64,000 nucleotides of DNA from Chondrus crispus (GCF_000350225.1 NW_005179135.1:1-64000), one strand, 5' to 3'. Shown: positions 30,430 to 40,472, counted from the first letter of the stretch. The notes: a model not told the origin generated them from the sequence alone. Program-made: numbers and translations.

Positions 30430-33400
30430 ATGACCGACGCACGCAGTTCTACCTCAAACCTGCAGGTATCGACGCAAGGCGCGTCATTTGTGACCACATC
30501 GGTAAATCACCCGAAGTTGATCCGCACCGATGCGGAATCTATTCGAGTGTTCCTTCGCTTGTACGACCAGTACAGCAAAGAAGTTACTGCCCGTGCGCAG
30601 CAACTCACCATTCAAGGTACAACCACTACGGAAGCAATCCGCTCGGTTAACCTCAAATATTGCGTAGATCCCGAGTACCTCGAGTCCGCACTTGCCCTGG
30701 GCTTCATCAAGGACGTTTCCGACTATGGTGCCCTCACCGATCAGGTACTACGCGCGTATCTGGACGAAAAAGCGCAAGAATCCCAAGAGGCCCTGACTCT
30801 AGAAGCGCTTGACAACATTGTTACTTCCGAGTTGGTTATGGACATGACTGACAAGAACGCCAAGTCCCGTATGGAGACTTTGTTCCTTTCGTATCACAAG
30901 GTGTTACGCCGAAACGGTATTGCCTGGTTGCTGAAGAAAAACCAGAAGGTAGCTGTCTATCATGTACTTTCAGCAGTCAAACCGAAGGCATTACAACACC
31001 GTTTGGAATCCGATCTGGACTTTGCGCATTTTGACTGCCGAAAGGATTTCTCCAAGTTCTTGGCACATACTATTCAGTTGTCGGAAGCTTTCCAGCTCGT
31101 GGACAACGGTCCTAAGAGCAAGCGGGAAGATTCCGGCAAAGACAAGAAAACCCGCGGCGGTACGCACCACAAAGGTGGGAATTCACCGTCCGGTACAATC
31201 CCGAAACCACCGCAAGGTAAGGGAAACAAGCCCCTGCGTCAACCTCCAGGATGTCCATATGGTTCCTGTAAGGCCCGTGGCCTTAAGCATTGGATCCGCG
31301 ATTGTCCCGACTCTACCGATGCGGAGAAATCCAAAATGGTAGCTGCCATCGCTGCAGCCAAACCCGGTGGTGGACCCTTAAGGTTTACACGCAGTCAAAC
31401 TTCCGAGAGGAGCGAAAAATCTTCGTCACCTCATGGGAGTGCACGGCCAACAACTGGCCGCATGTCGCAGCCGACAGCGATTTCCACCGTTCCCGGAAAT
31501 ACCCCGACACCTTCCTGGCCTATGGTGGTGTCGGATGGTCAAGCTTCAATAAGTGCAACCGGACGGTGTGAGGATGGGAGCGACAACAGTCTTGTGTCGC
31601 CAACCGTCGCGGAACAAGCAGCCGTCAAGGGTATTGGCAAAATTACTGCCATTACACCCGTCCACATTCAGGTCGCCCTTAAGGTTGGAGACGAAGCACA
31701 GTCGTTTCGTTTCTCCCGTACTTGGAACGCACCCCGCACGGTATTGCAGCTCTCATCTGGCCAACTGGCTTTGGCCAACGTTACCTTTTTGGTTGCCGAC
31801 GACGAACTTGCCTGTGAAGACCTCATCATTGGACTTCCGGTATTACGTCACCTTCAGGTTGATACCCGCACTCTCCTGGAGAACAACCGCGCGGTATTGG
31901 ATGGCGCCGACTGTTCCGATGTTGGGAACCCTACAAGGTTTCACCGTGGCGGTACTATCAGTCGCATGATGATTGCACGACTGAATCGCCTGCCCAACAC
32001 CGAACCGGATACTGACACTCAGAAGAATCGACCCCGCGTCAACTTTTACAGTGCTCGGCTCGAAGAAGACCCCTTTCCGGATCCTTCGTTGCTCGACCCC
32101 GTGAATTCCGAGCAACACGACACCATCCCTTCGGTAGTCGCCGACATGAAGGATACCGCACGGCACAATGGGTTACCCGAGGAGCATATCGAACGGTTGG
32201 ACCAAATGGTCAATTCCAACCTGAACGTATTCCGAACTTCGTTCTCCTCCGGTCCACCTGCGAAGATACGACCGCTACGGATTGCGCTCACACCTGATGC
32301 TCGTCCGGTACAGGTCCGTCTTCGGAATTACTCTGAAGAGCAGAAGCAATTCCTCACCGATATGGTTAATAAGCTCGTCCACCATGGTATGGCTTATCCT
32401 AACCCAACATCCCCATGGGCATGCGCACCGCTTTTGGTACCGAAACCTGGTCCTGCCAAGTTTAGGTTTACTGTTGACCTCCGTCCGGTTAACAAGTTTA
32501 CCGTCAGGCACCAATTCCCGATGCCCAACATTGAGCACGAGCTCACAAACCTGTCTGGTTCTCGCTACTTTGCGACATTTGACCTTTCCCATGGTTACTG
32601 GCAATTGGAACTCGCTGAAGAGTCCCGATCGCTACAGTCGTTCATAACCCCAGATGGTATCTTTTCTCCTACTCGAGTTCTGCACGGCACGACGAACGCC
32701 GTAACGCACCTCCAGTCAGCCATTTCGGAAATTCTACCATCTCGGTTACGCCGCCAGTCGCTTTCCTGGCTAGACGACATCCTACTACACGCCCATACCA
32801 TCTCCGGTTTGCTAACTGCAGTTCGCGAGCTCTTCAAAGTCTGTACCGAACGGAATTTGAAGTTACACCCTGGCAAGTGTATCCTCTTTGCGACTACCAT
32901 ACGCTGGTGCGGACGCCTGATCTCCGCCGATGGTATCCGCTTTGACCCGCGACGGTTAGATGGACTCCTTAAGATGGAACCGCTGACAACTGGTGCTCAT
33001 CTTCAACAGTTTCTGTGCGCCCTCCAATGGGTTAAGAACGGAATCCCGAACTTCACCGATTTGGTATCGCCGCTCCACGAATTTATGGAGCTGGTGTATG
33101 CCCGATCTGGCAAACGCACGAAGAAGTCCGTTTGCCGCTACTTGCTTACCGCTTTCGGTTGGGGAACCAATGAGCTTGCCGCCTTTGAGGCCTGCAAGCA
33201 AGCCCTCGCCCATCAGGTAACTCTGTCTCATCGCGACGAGACAAAACGACTTTGCGTTTACACCGACGCTTCGGATACGGTTTGGTCTGGTTTCTTACTC
33301 AAGTACCCTTTGGTGACCTTTAAAGCCCGCATAAGGACCAAGCCCACGCTCCCCTGGCTTTTTTATCCGGTCGGTTTAACCGTACCCAGTTGGGTTGGAG

Positions 33401-33507
33401 TATCTTTGAGAAGGAGGCTTATGCCATCCTTGCAACCTTGGATCGGATGCACTGGATCGCAGCTACACCACATGGTTTTGACCTTTACACGGATCACAAC
33501 AATCTGA
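30430..33507 (+). CDS. Gypsy gag-pol, first frame: gag, protease, reverse transcriptase, RNase H start
   Basis: The ORF starts at an ATG 110 bp after the LTR. Residues ~1-240 are a helical gag-like region. A Lys/Gly/Pro-rich stretch and a variant zinc knuckle (CPYGSC...HWIRDC) follow at ~275-292. A protease-like site with EDGSD lies near residue 380. The reverse transcriptase covers ~650-860, with TVDLRPVNKFT, ATFDLSHGYWQ and the catalytic WLDDILLHAH. In the last motif the usual Tyr-x-Asp-Asp is Trp-Leu-Asp-Asp. The RNase H start has VYTDASD. True homology in this frame ends at about 33.35 kb, and the last ~50 residues are out-of-frame read-through. Confidence 0.93.
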   Translation: MTDARSSTSNLQVSTQGASFVTTSVNHPKLIRTDAESIRVFLRLYDQYSKEVTARAQQLTIQGTTTTEAIRSVNLKYCVDPEYLESALALGFIKDVSDYGALTDQVLRAYLDEKAQESQEALTLEALDNIVTSELVMDMTDKNAKSRMETLFLSYHKVLRRNGIAWLLKKNQKVAVYHVLSAVKPKALQHRLESDLDFAHFDCRKDFSKFLAHTIQLSEAFQLVDNGPKSKREDSGKDKKTRGGTHHKGGNSPSGTIPKPPQGKGNKPLRQPPGCPYGSCKARGLKHWIRDCPDSTDAEKSKMVAAIAAAKPGGGPLRFTRSQTSERSEKSSSPHGSARPTTGRMSQPTAISTVPGNTPTPSWPMVVSDGQASISATGRCEDGSDNSLVSPTVAEQAAVKGIGKITAITPVHIQVALKVGDEAQSFRFSRTWNAPRTVLQLSSGQLALANVTFLVADDELACEDLIIGLPVLRHLQVDTRTLLENNRAVLDGADCSDVGNPTRFHRGGTISRMMIARLNRLPNTEPDTDTQKNRPRVNFYSARLEEDPFPDPSLLDPVNSEQHDTIPSVVADMKDTARHNGLPEEHIERLDQMVNSNLNVFRTSFSSGPPAKIRPLRIALTPDARPVQVRLRNYSEEQKQFLTDMVNKLVHHGMAYPNPTSPWACAPLLVPKPGPAKFRFTVDLRPVNKFTVRHQFPMPNIEHELTNLSGSRYFATFDLSHGYWQLELAEESRSLQSFITPDGIFSPTRVLHGTTNAVTHLQSAISEILPSRLRRQSLSWLDDILLHAHTISGLLTAVRELFKVCTERNLKLHPGKCILFATTIRWCGRLISADGIRFDPRRLDGLLKMEPLTTGAHLQQFLCALQWVKNGIPNFTDLVSPLHEFMELVYARSGKRTKKSVCRYLLTAFGWGTNELAAFEACKQALAHQVTLSHRDETKRLCVYTDASDTVWSGFLLKYPLVTFKARIRTKPTLPWLFYPVGLTVPSWVGVSLRRRLMPSLQPWIGCTGSQLHHMVLTFTRITTI

Positions 33508-34079
33508 TCTTCATATTCGACCCCCTCCCGGTTGGCCCTGACCTTTCTCAGACCTCTCTCCGAAAGGTACTTCGCTGGGCTGTTCGCCTCAGCATTTACG
33601 ATTATACGTGCTTCCACATCAAGGGAACTGACAACGTATGGGCTGACCTTCTTGGTAGATGGTCTGCACCAAGCAAGGTAAGACGCCTGGTTCGAATCCC
33701 GGAGCTTCCGTCGTCTTCGTCGACCGATTTCGACTGGCCTACCATTAAGGTTATTGCTGCTGAGCAGTCCCGCTCCGATTCGTCCCGTCCCCGCAATCTG
33801 ACCAAGACCACCGGTATTTGGTTCCACCCCAACGGTGCTATCTGGATTCCGGATACCGCCTCGGATCTACAGTTGAGTTTATGCATCATTGCGCACACTG
33901 GACCGAGCGGTCACCGTGGCCAAGATTCTACCGAAACGGTTTTGCGCTCCCATTACTTCTGGTCCACTCTGACTACCGACACCCGGTCTTTCGTCCGCTT
34001 TTGCATCCACTGTCTATCGACAGTCGGAGGGGAAAGTACCGCGTCCGTTTGGTCCTGCCGTTCATGGTACCGCGCCTAA
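33390..34079 (+). pseudogene. Gypsy pol, second frame: RNase H C-terminal half and integrase zinc domain
   Basis: The conserved RNase H segments WSIFEKEAYAILATLDRMHW and LYTDHNNLIFIF are here, then the connection DNVWADLLGRW. The integrase HHCC zinc domain follows (H-T-G-P-S-G-H...C-I-H-C). In-frame homology extends back to about 33.36 kb (LAFLSGRFNRTQ), upstream of the listed start. The frame is left again near 34.03 kb, where homology passes to the frame of the first ORF. Confidence 0.9.
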
Positions 34080-35196
34080 CGATCTCCTGCAGTTTGACTA
34101 CATAGAGATTGCACCTACCAACCGTGGTGACAAGTATGTCCTGATGCTTCGGGATGAGTATTCAAGTTACTGCTGGTTCTTCCCATTTGGTGATACTTCG
34201 GCTGAGAATGCTGCCGTAGCCATCATCGACTGGTCCGCCGCGTTTGGCGTCCCGACAGGTTTAATGTCCGACGGACCCACGCATTTCCGCAACGAAACAA
34301 TCCGCTTGATTACCAAAGGTCTCAAAGTTCCCCATCACTTTACGCTTCCGTACACTCCGTGGAGTAACGGCGCCGTGGAACGCCTTGGAAAAGAACTTCT
34401 TCGGGTCTACCGATCGGTTGTTTCAGAGCTGCAACTTCAGTTCGAGGAATGGCCTGAAATACTACCTTTGGTACAAAGTGCGCTCAACAACGCACCTTCA
34501 CCCCAACGTGGAAATATGGCACCGATAACGGCGTTCACCGGCATGGAACCCTCTCCGCCGATTTCTACCTTCCTACGAACGGATACCGTAACACCCATTT
34601 CGGTTGATGACGCTCAGCTTGAGCGTCTGCTCAATGTGCAGCAACTTCAGAAGTATGTTGCTGACTTACACCCATTGGTACAGGAAACTCTACAGAAGAA
34701 CCGAGAGAAGGCTCGTGAGTTATCCCCTAAAGGTTTGCTACCGAACTTTACCAATGGTGATTTCGTCCTCGTCGCTCGCGAAGAGTTCTTCGCTGGCCAA
34801 AAACTCGCGCTGCGTTGGCGTGGACCGCGCCGGGTCATCAATGCGCTCAACGACTTCGTTTACCGAGTGGAAGATCTCCGCAACGGTAACCTGGAGGACA
34901 TTCACGCATCCCGCCTGAAGTTCTACCACGACAGTTCGCTGAATACCGAAGCGGTTATCTCGCACGTGTTGAATTCCGAAACAGGCATGCCTGTTTCTCG
35001 TCTTCTGCGCTTTGAAGATACACCCGACGGTTTGATGATAGTCGTCCGCTGGCAAGGCCTACCGCATTCGGAAGATACACTGGAACCTGCCGCGAAGGTT
35101 TATGAAGACGTACCCCAAATGGTTTTGCGTTTCCTACAGCGCAAGAACACACCGCGTGATATCGCAGAGAAAGCGCGTCGCATCCTTGCTCTTTGA
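34031..35196 (+). pseudogene. Gypsy integrase core and chromodomain-like tail
   Basis: Homology resumes near 34031 in the frame of the first ORF; the first ATG there is 34144. The integrase catalytic triad is visible as LLQFDYIEI (Asp), MSDGPTHF (Asp) and NGAVERLGKEL (Glu). The C-terminal region contains the gypsy integrase tail (RWRGPRRVINALNDFVY). It ends in a segment with VVRWQGLPHSEDTLEPA at ~35040-35100, which has the layout of a chromodomain that targets integration to chromatin. The stop at 35194-35196 lies just before the polypurine tract. Confidence 0.9.
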
Positions 35197-35206
35197 AAGA
35201 GGGGAG
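35195..35206 (+). other. Polypurine tract of the gypsy element
   Basis: GAAAGAGGGGAG ends exactly at the 3' LTR start and overlaps the pol stop codon. Confidence 0.88.
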
Positions 35207-35438
35207 TGTAACCGGCTGTGCACGGTTTCCCCTTTTCATACCAGTTGGTTCATTGCTGTATTCCAGAAGGTACACGTAATACAGGTAGTCACCGCTGTTA
35301 GTTTCTACGAGGGCACCAACTGGTAATTCTAGATTTAGTCGACCCTCCGTCGTCGCAAGAAATAAACTCGCCATCGAGGTGTATCCATCGAGGCACCGAC
35401 TTTCAAAAAGTATACCCAGCTTTACCATAGCTGCCACA
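35207..35438 (+). repeat. 3' LTR of the gypsy element
   Basis: 232 bp, with one mismatch to the 5' LTR by eye. It is followed by the CCCGG target duplication. Confidence 0.95.
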
Positions 35439-35443
35439 CCCGG

Positions 35444-35838
35444 GCACGAAATGTTCGAGTCGCAAGATCTGGCAACTCCTCTCACGCGATTTCACAGGAG
35501 GCTACTATTCGCTCAATTGTTTTGCATATTCTACAAGCGTTGAAGAATGATCAACTAGGTGCTTGAAGACAGAGTATCTATTTGCGTTCCGGAGAACTTG
35601 CTGCAACCGTATCAGGTTGTTCTGCGTCTCTCCCAAGCGTTGCTGGGCAGATGATCTCAGGATTCGCCTCTGGAAACTAGCGCGGTTCCGGACTGACTTG
35701 TCGCAAAAATGGGCAATACTGAAGGTGTAGTAGACGTGAGCCTTGTTAACACAATTGCGCACAGTGTACTTTTTTAGTTGCCTTCAAATGTGTGATCACA
35801 TATCGTCACGATCAAATAATATTATTATTGATATACAA
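35444..35838. other. Distal upstream region of paralog B
   Basis: Homologous to ~19.88-19.92 plus 20.37-20.72 kb upstream of paralog A, with the MITE missing. No supported gene. Confidence 0.65.
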
Positions 35839-36528
35839 ACGTTGTCCGTAAAATAATGCGTTTTTTCCATTTCACACAAACTCGCTGGACGTAAAGTCAA
35901 CCCGAGATTGAAAAATCCCATCACGAGTTTTGCGGATTGACCCCCACCAAGGTAAAGGCACTATACCCGCCCGCAACAAACGCAAGTCTGGTACATCGTT
36001 GTGCCGCCCGACGGATCACGTGCACCTGCGCGAATACTCGCTGAAGCGAATATTGTAGCTTGCCACAAGGATAGAGAGGTTCTCAGTCGAAAGGGTGGTG
36101 CGTTTCGTCTTCTTGACAGGCTGAGGGGGGCCGTTTGCAGAGGACCGCTTTTTACAAGTTTCTACTTGTCTATCTTTCACGGTTGCTTCGGCGGCATATG
36201 TGGCAGACCTTGTGGTGCTTTGATCCGTTGATGGACACTGGGTAGATGAAGTGATGGGGGCGTCCATGACGTATATAGCTACCACCTGTGCAGTCTGGGA
36301 CTCGTTTGTGCTGATGTAAAGAACGTAAGACCCACTTCGTTTTTCTTCAAGACGGGTCAACCCGGTACTGCTGTGATCAGGCGGATGTGAAGCTCGTGGA
36401 AAACTCACATCCCCGAGTTTTCGGTAAGCTGTGAGTTTTGCCAAACGCGTTGTTTGACAATTTTGTGTTCAGAAAATCGAGCAAACTCGCCGCCAAAACA
36501 CCCGTTTTCGCGACTATACGGACAACGT
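35839..36528. mobile_element. Terminal-inverted-repeat element (family M2), ~690 bp
   Basis: The ends are ACGTTGTCCGTA and its complement (35839-35850 and 36517-36528). They are flanked by near-duplicates TACAA and TACAG. The paralogous region at ~20.70 kb reads straight through, which confirms an insertion. A related copy occupies ~49.71-50.40 kb. A ~140-codon minus-strand frame is shared by both copies but truncated in the second. It has no recognised domain, so coding is doubtful. Superfamily not assigned. Confidence 0.75.
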
Positions 36529-36993
36529 TACAGTATGTTGATATTTATGTCTCCCTGTGCGGCTCTCACTACTGCGAACCCCCTGAAAACAGAACTCGCA
36601 ATACAATGCCATGGTTAGACGGTTTTCCTGCTGTTGACCTCATATGACTTCATACAGTATTTAGGTCACTCTTCAGCTTGTCTTTCCCCGAACGTATGTC
36701 GACATACGTTTGTTGGATAAGACCACCGATTATGTCGTCGTCACCGGATGTGAATGCAGGGTCGCCAGGCCGCGTCTCATTGAGAGCCTCCTCTCCGTCC
36801 CAGATAGTTTTTGGAGGTTGTAGCGAAGACTCGTTTTAGAGCCTCCTGTATTTTTGACACATAAAACGTAGTGCAAGGGTTGAAGCCAGTTTAGAGCAGG
36901 AAGCTGCCCCGGTCGGGTATTATGGTGCAAGATCGATGGCGCTGCTTACTGATGCGTAGTGCCTGTCTAGTAGACATGGTAGACGATGGACAC
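36529..36993. other. Duplicated spacer (partner of 21.4-21.9 kb)
   Basis: Shares TATGTCGTCGTCACCGGATG and the GCTGCCCC-GTCGGGTAT end with 21.47-21.86 kb. The copia-2 solo LTR found at 21.9 kb is absent here. No gene. Confidence 0.6.
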
Positions 36994-36995
36994 TA

Positions 36996-37458
36996 GTGTC
37001 TAGGTGACAAATGACCTCATATGGGGTCACTTTTCAACTTATTTTTTCTCTACTTGCGCTAGCTCAACAAGATGGAAAAAGATACTCTCGCCACCGCAGT
37101 TGACTTCTGAGTTGCGGAAGGGCGGAGTTTGGTGAGATCTGCACGTCTTTTCCAGCCGTTTTTAAAATGCCCAAAAAAGGAGCCTTTTTGACCAACCTCA
37201 AAACGTTTTATGTTGATTTCTTCGAAACCAAAACGCCTGTTTAAAAAGCCAACTCATCATTGAACTTCATTAAATTCTTAGTCTCTCTTTGCATTGGAAA
37301 CTGCCATCCCAATGTTTCGCAAGATGTTAATGCCGAGCGCAAATACGTTAAAGAAATGGTGTCCAAACTGACTTTTTAAAGTTTCGATTTAATTTATATT
37401 TTTTTTTGCAAAAAAAAACTGGCCTCATATGAGGTCAAATCGCTTGTCGTCTAGACAC
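36996..37458. mobile_element. MITE family M1, copy 2
   Basis: 463 bp, with TA duplication at 36994-36995 and 37459-37460. The terminal repeats GTGTCTAGGTGACAAATGAC and, inverted, GTGTCTAGACGACAAGCGAT are followed by a CCTCATATGAGG palindrome. Full-length homology to 19920-20368. Confidence 0.87.
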
Positions 37459-37499
37459 TAGCCTCCCTGGTAGACGGTGTCTACAGTGGAGACACTAGC

Positions 37500-37533
37500 C
37501 TCCCTGGTAGACACGACAGTGTCTACCAGGGAG
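37500..37533. repeat. 15-bp perfect inverted repeat, 4-nt loop
   Basis: CTCCCTGGTAGACAC, GACA, GTGTCTACCAGGGAG. The same CTCCCTGGTAGAC motif occurs once more at ~37463, immediately after the MITE. A further CCTCATATGAGGTC palindrome at ~37553 looks like a remnant of another M1 end. Confidence 0.85.
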
Positions 37534-38002
37534 TGTCCATCGGACCGTTAGTCCTCATATGAGGTCAAAATTTGTTTTATTTTTTCTTGACAACGAAACG
37601 AGCGATTTCACCTCTGTGTTTGGTAACCAGCTGGGCATCTCTACGTAGTAGGTAGAGGTAGAGCAAGCGGTTGTCGATTCTAGCGAAAACCGACTCATTG
37701 GTACACATACGCTTACAGTAAGCTTTTTTCTTTAAGCAAATTTTATACCAGTATCTTAGCATAGAAACCTGGCCTTCAGTGCTTTGTATTCGGTTCCAAC
37801 TTCAGAAAAAATTAGAGTCAATAGAGAGTTTACGCAAAGAGAAATGACATGGCTATCCGATCAAAAATGGGTCACAAAAAATTACAGAAATTCGTTCATC
37901 TTATCGCCTAACTCGGTTTACGCAATTCACAAATGAGTGAAGCATGAGCATAATCGTAACCCCTTTGCCGCTCCCCTCCTATCAACCACATCCTCTTCGG
38001 GG

Positions 38003-39145
38003 ATGCGTCTGAAAGACTATGCCATCGGCCATTCCAGACGTCGCCTCCGAGCCCGGCGTACACGTCTTCTCCTTGGGCTACAAAGCCGTGCTCCATCTGC
38101 TCTCGTCCTTAAGCTGCAACATTCTGTTCGACGGGCACAACACGATATCGATGTTATCGGCCTACGATCTAGACAGATCTCAACGACAAGGTTCAATTTA
38201 AACATCTACAACGACGAGCATGCGCTTTCTGAGTTTCGTTTCCGTACGAGCGAGATAGGCAGGGTACGACATATCATATCTTGGAGCGGGATTCCAACCA
38301 GCAATCGCTACCGATGCGATAGCATAACCGCCACTTGTATTTTGCTCAAGCGAATGTCACTTCCGACCCGATGGAAAGATCTAGAGACAACTTTTGGAAT
38401 GCGGTCTTCTGCGCTGTGTGAAGTAATTTGGGAAGTAGTTGTGGAATTTATTGAAGAACGCGGCCATCTCGTAGAGACTTTCAGAACTGATCTTATGTCG
38501 CAAAAAGCACATATTTACGCAGAAGCTGTTAGGAGAAGAGGAGCACCACTGGATAACTGCGTGGGGTTTATTGACTGCACGATAATTCAAATGAGCAGAC
38601 CGGGTGGAGAAAGTGCTTTCCAGCGCTCCTGCTATTCAGGACATAAAAGATTTCACTGCTTGGTGTATCAGACAGTGACGACGCCCAATGGACTCATGTT
38701 CCATATGTTTGGGCCTGAGGTTGGGCGTCGTCATGACATGACCCTTTTTCGTCAAAGCGGCTTAAATGAGCAGCTCGAAGAAAATCTCTTGTTGCAAGAT
38801 AGGCAGTACTGTCTTTATGGAGATGCGGCATACGTGCTGAGGCCGTGGCTTCAGGTTGCTTTTCGAGCAAAAGGCGCAACGGCGGACCAACTGCTCTACA
38901 ACCAAGGGATGAGTTCTGTTCGTGAAGCTGTCGAATGGACATACAAGGATCTAAAGCAAATGTGGGCGTCACAGGATTTTAAACATATGCTTAAAGTGCG
39001 AGAGTCACCAGTGGCATTGCTTTACAAAACTGCAGCTTTACTTTGGAATGTGCGGGTTTGTATGCACCAGTCTAGTGGGCAGGTGAGCTCGTACTTTTTG
39101 TGTAAACCTCCAACATTAGACATCTATCTGTCAAGGCAAGAATAA
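38003..39145 (+). CDS. PIF/Harbinger transposase (DDE_Tnp_4 type), 380 aa
   Basis: The frame is open from 37937, but that start is GTG. The first in-frame ATG is 38003, giving 380 residues. The catalytic core is recognisable as FIDCTIIQMSRPGG (first Asp, residues ~190-205), GRRHDMTLFRQSG, LYGDAAYVLRPWL (second Asp) and VEWTYKDLKQMWA (Glu). All three catalytic residues are present and the frame is unbroken. The N-terminal ~110 residues are basic and Arg-rich. The protein would cut and rejoin the element at its inverted repeats in the nucleus. It is convergent with, and ends 7 bp from, the Myb-like partner gene. The transposase may be functional. Confidence 0.9.
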   Translation: MRLKDYAIGHSRRRLRARRTRLLLGLQSRAPSALVLKLQHSVRRAQHDIDVIGLRSRQISTTRFNLNIYNDEHALSEFRFRTSEIGRVRHIISWSGIPTSNRYRCDSITATCILLKRMSLPTRWKDLETTFGMRSSALCEVIWEVVVEFIEERGHLVETFRTDLMSQKAHIYAEAVRRRGAPLDNCVGFIDCTIIQMSRPGGESAFQRSCYSGHKRFHCLVYQTVTTPNGLMFHMFGPEVGRRHDMTLFRQSGLNEQLEENLLLQDRQYCLYGDAAYVLRPWLQVAFRAKGATADQLLYNQGMSSVREAVEWTYKDLKQMWASQDFKHMLKVRESPVALLYKTAALLWNVRVCMHQSSGQVSSYFLCKPPTLDIYLSRQE

Positions 39146-39152
39146 ACTACTT

Positions 39153-39968
39153 CTACTCCAGTTTTTTTGCCAATGCACTAAGCACAGCCATCATTTGAGT
39201 TCTTTCCTGTATTGCGCCCCTTCGTTCCTCTCGCTCTATTTCCAAGCGGCGCTGCTCCAGTTCCATCCGCTTCTCTTCCACGGCGATTCGGCGAGCCTCG
39301 TGGTCTTGTGCAACCTTCAAACGCTCTCCCGCACGCTCGTCTTTTGATATTTCGTATTCGAGTTTGCGTTCTTCCATTTTTAAACGCTTATGATCGACAT
39401 CACGCTGCTCAGACATGTGCTCGGAAAGGGTGCAACGAGCTTCGTCATCTGAATCATAACTCATGGCCCGTTTTCGTTCTGTACTTTTTGGTTTGTCCTT
39501 GCCTTCTCTCGGTGCGGCGGTGCTACGTTCCTGACTTAGAGCTCGTGCCCAAATGGCCTCTCCGGCCACCTGAAGTCTTTTGTCGAGCTCAGTGCGCTCA
39601 TTCCTCTCCGTGCGACGACTCTCTTCTCATTCGTCTATGGCTAGTACAATATCATCCAGTAGGATCTCTCGCTCTCCTCGAACTTCAATAATGCCAGAAG
39701 CAACAACGTTCTTCTTGACTGCAGCGCGATGATCAGCTACTATTTTTTTGAACCTGTCGCTTAGCGTCTTCCATAATGGGTTGCCAAATTCTTCCAGGGT
39801 GCGTGAGGGAAGTGAAGTGACAAATATCGAAACTGCTTCTTCGAAGCGCTTTTGGGATTGGCCGTGTGGAGCCAGGTGTGCGTCGACGGCCGTCACCGAT
39901 TTGAGAAGCAGTACATCCCATGCAATTGAAAATCGCATTCGTCTCCTCTTTTTGCCCTTCACCGCCAA
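39153..39968 (-). pseudogene. Harbinger Myb/SANT-like partner protein, one in-frame stop
   Basis: The first part (39968-39627, 113 residues) begins MAVKGKKRRRMRFSIAWDVL and has a SANT/Myb-like trihelix pattern with conserved tryptophan and basic residues. The second part (39569-39153) is in the same frame and forms a long charged coiled coil (LEQRRLEIEREERRGAIQER). A single TGA at 39627-39629 separates them, and the bridging codons read sensibly (EESRRTERNERTELDKRLQV). In active Harbingers this protein brings the transposase to DNA and nucleus. Read-through, a very short intron or a recent nonsense mutation are the alternatives. Confidence 0.82.
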
Positions 39969-40472
39969 ACGTGGCGTAGCGATGACAGTGCGAGGATTGT
40001 CTTAGGTTTGATGCGATGAGAGGCTGGGAGAAAGAGACCTCTCTTCCTCACTAGTCACCCGAGGAGATCGGGAAGGTACAGGCACCATGTTAGACTCTTT
40101 GGCCGTTTTTTTCGGCAGTAGACAAGGCAAAGTCGTAGTTTTGATGACGATCTGATGTAGCAGCAGTTGAAGAGGCTGGTGCAGTTGGATTACAATGTTG
40201 TACAGCTGGCTCATGGTCCGAGCTTGCATAGGGCTGTTTTCCGCCGGGATTGACTTTGTCCGAGGGAGGGATCATGGCGACTGGGGGTTTGGCGACGTCG
40301 GATGAGCGCAGGCTCTCAGCTTAGGAGGAAGTACTTGTCCACAGTCATTTCTACTTCGTTAAATTGGTCTCCATCTGAAAAATGAAATGGCATGAGCAGG
40401 CGCTTGTGAGAAACGTATGTCGCGTGGCATACGTTTCATCACATTTGACTCCCAAACGTTGTCATTTTTTGC
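39969..40472. other. Harbinger 3' non-coding part
   Basis: About 500 bp between the start of the Myb-like gene and the right inverted repeat. It contains a local inverted pair around AAACGTATG/CATACGTTT (~40413-40437). Short minus-strand frames (40002-40229 and 40090-40275) have no domain. Confidence 0.5.

Larger units (their letters stand above)
30089..35438 (+). mobile_element. Ty3/gypsy LTR retrotransposon, young and near-intact
   Basis: The 5350-bp element has 232-bp LTRs differing at a single position by eye (CATGCC against CATACC) and a 5-bp target duplication CCCGG (30084-30088 and 35439-35443). The domain order gag, protease, reverse transcriptase, RNase H, integrase, then a chromodomain-like tail, is that of Ty3/gypsy chromoviruses. 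The polyprotein is open except for two frame changes, at about 33.35 and 34.03 kb, which cancel. It sits in the upstream region of paralog B; the unoccupied version of the site is visible upstream of paralog A (TTGTTCCGGGCAC, ~19871-19883). Confidence 0.96.

Noticed and set aside
33680..33705. tRNA-like box (GGTTCGAATCCCGG)
   Set aside because: It lies inside the gypsy pol coding region and no cloverleaf can be formed around it.
37577..37762. 61-codon Lys/Arg-rich minus-strand ORF
   Set aside because: It is short, lies between transposon remnants, and has no start context, domain or homolog in the window.
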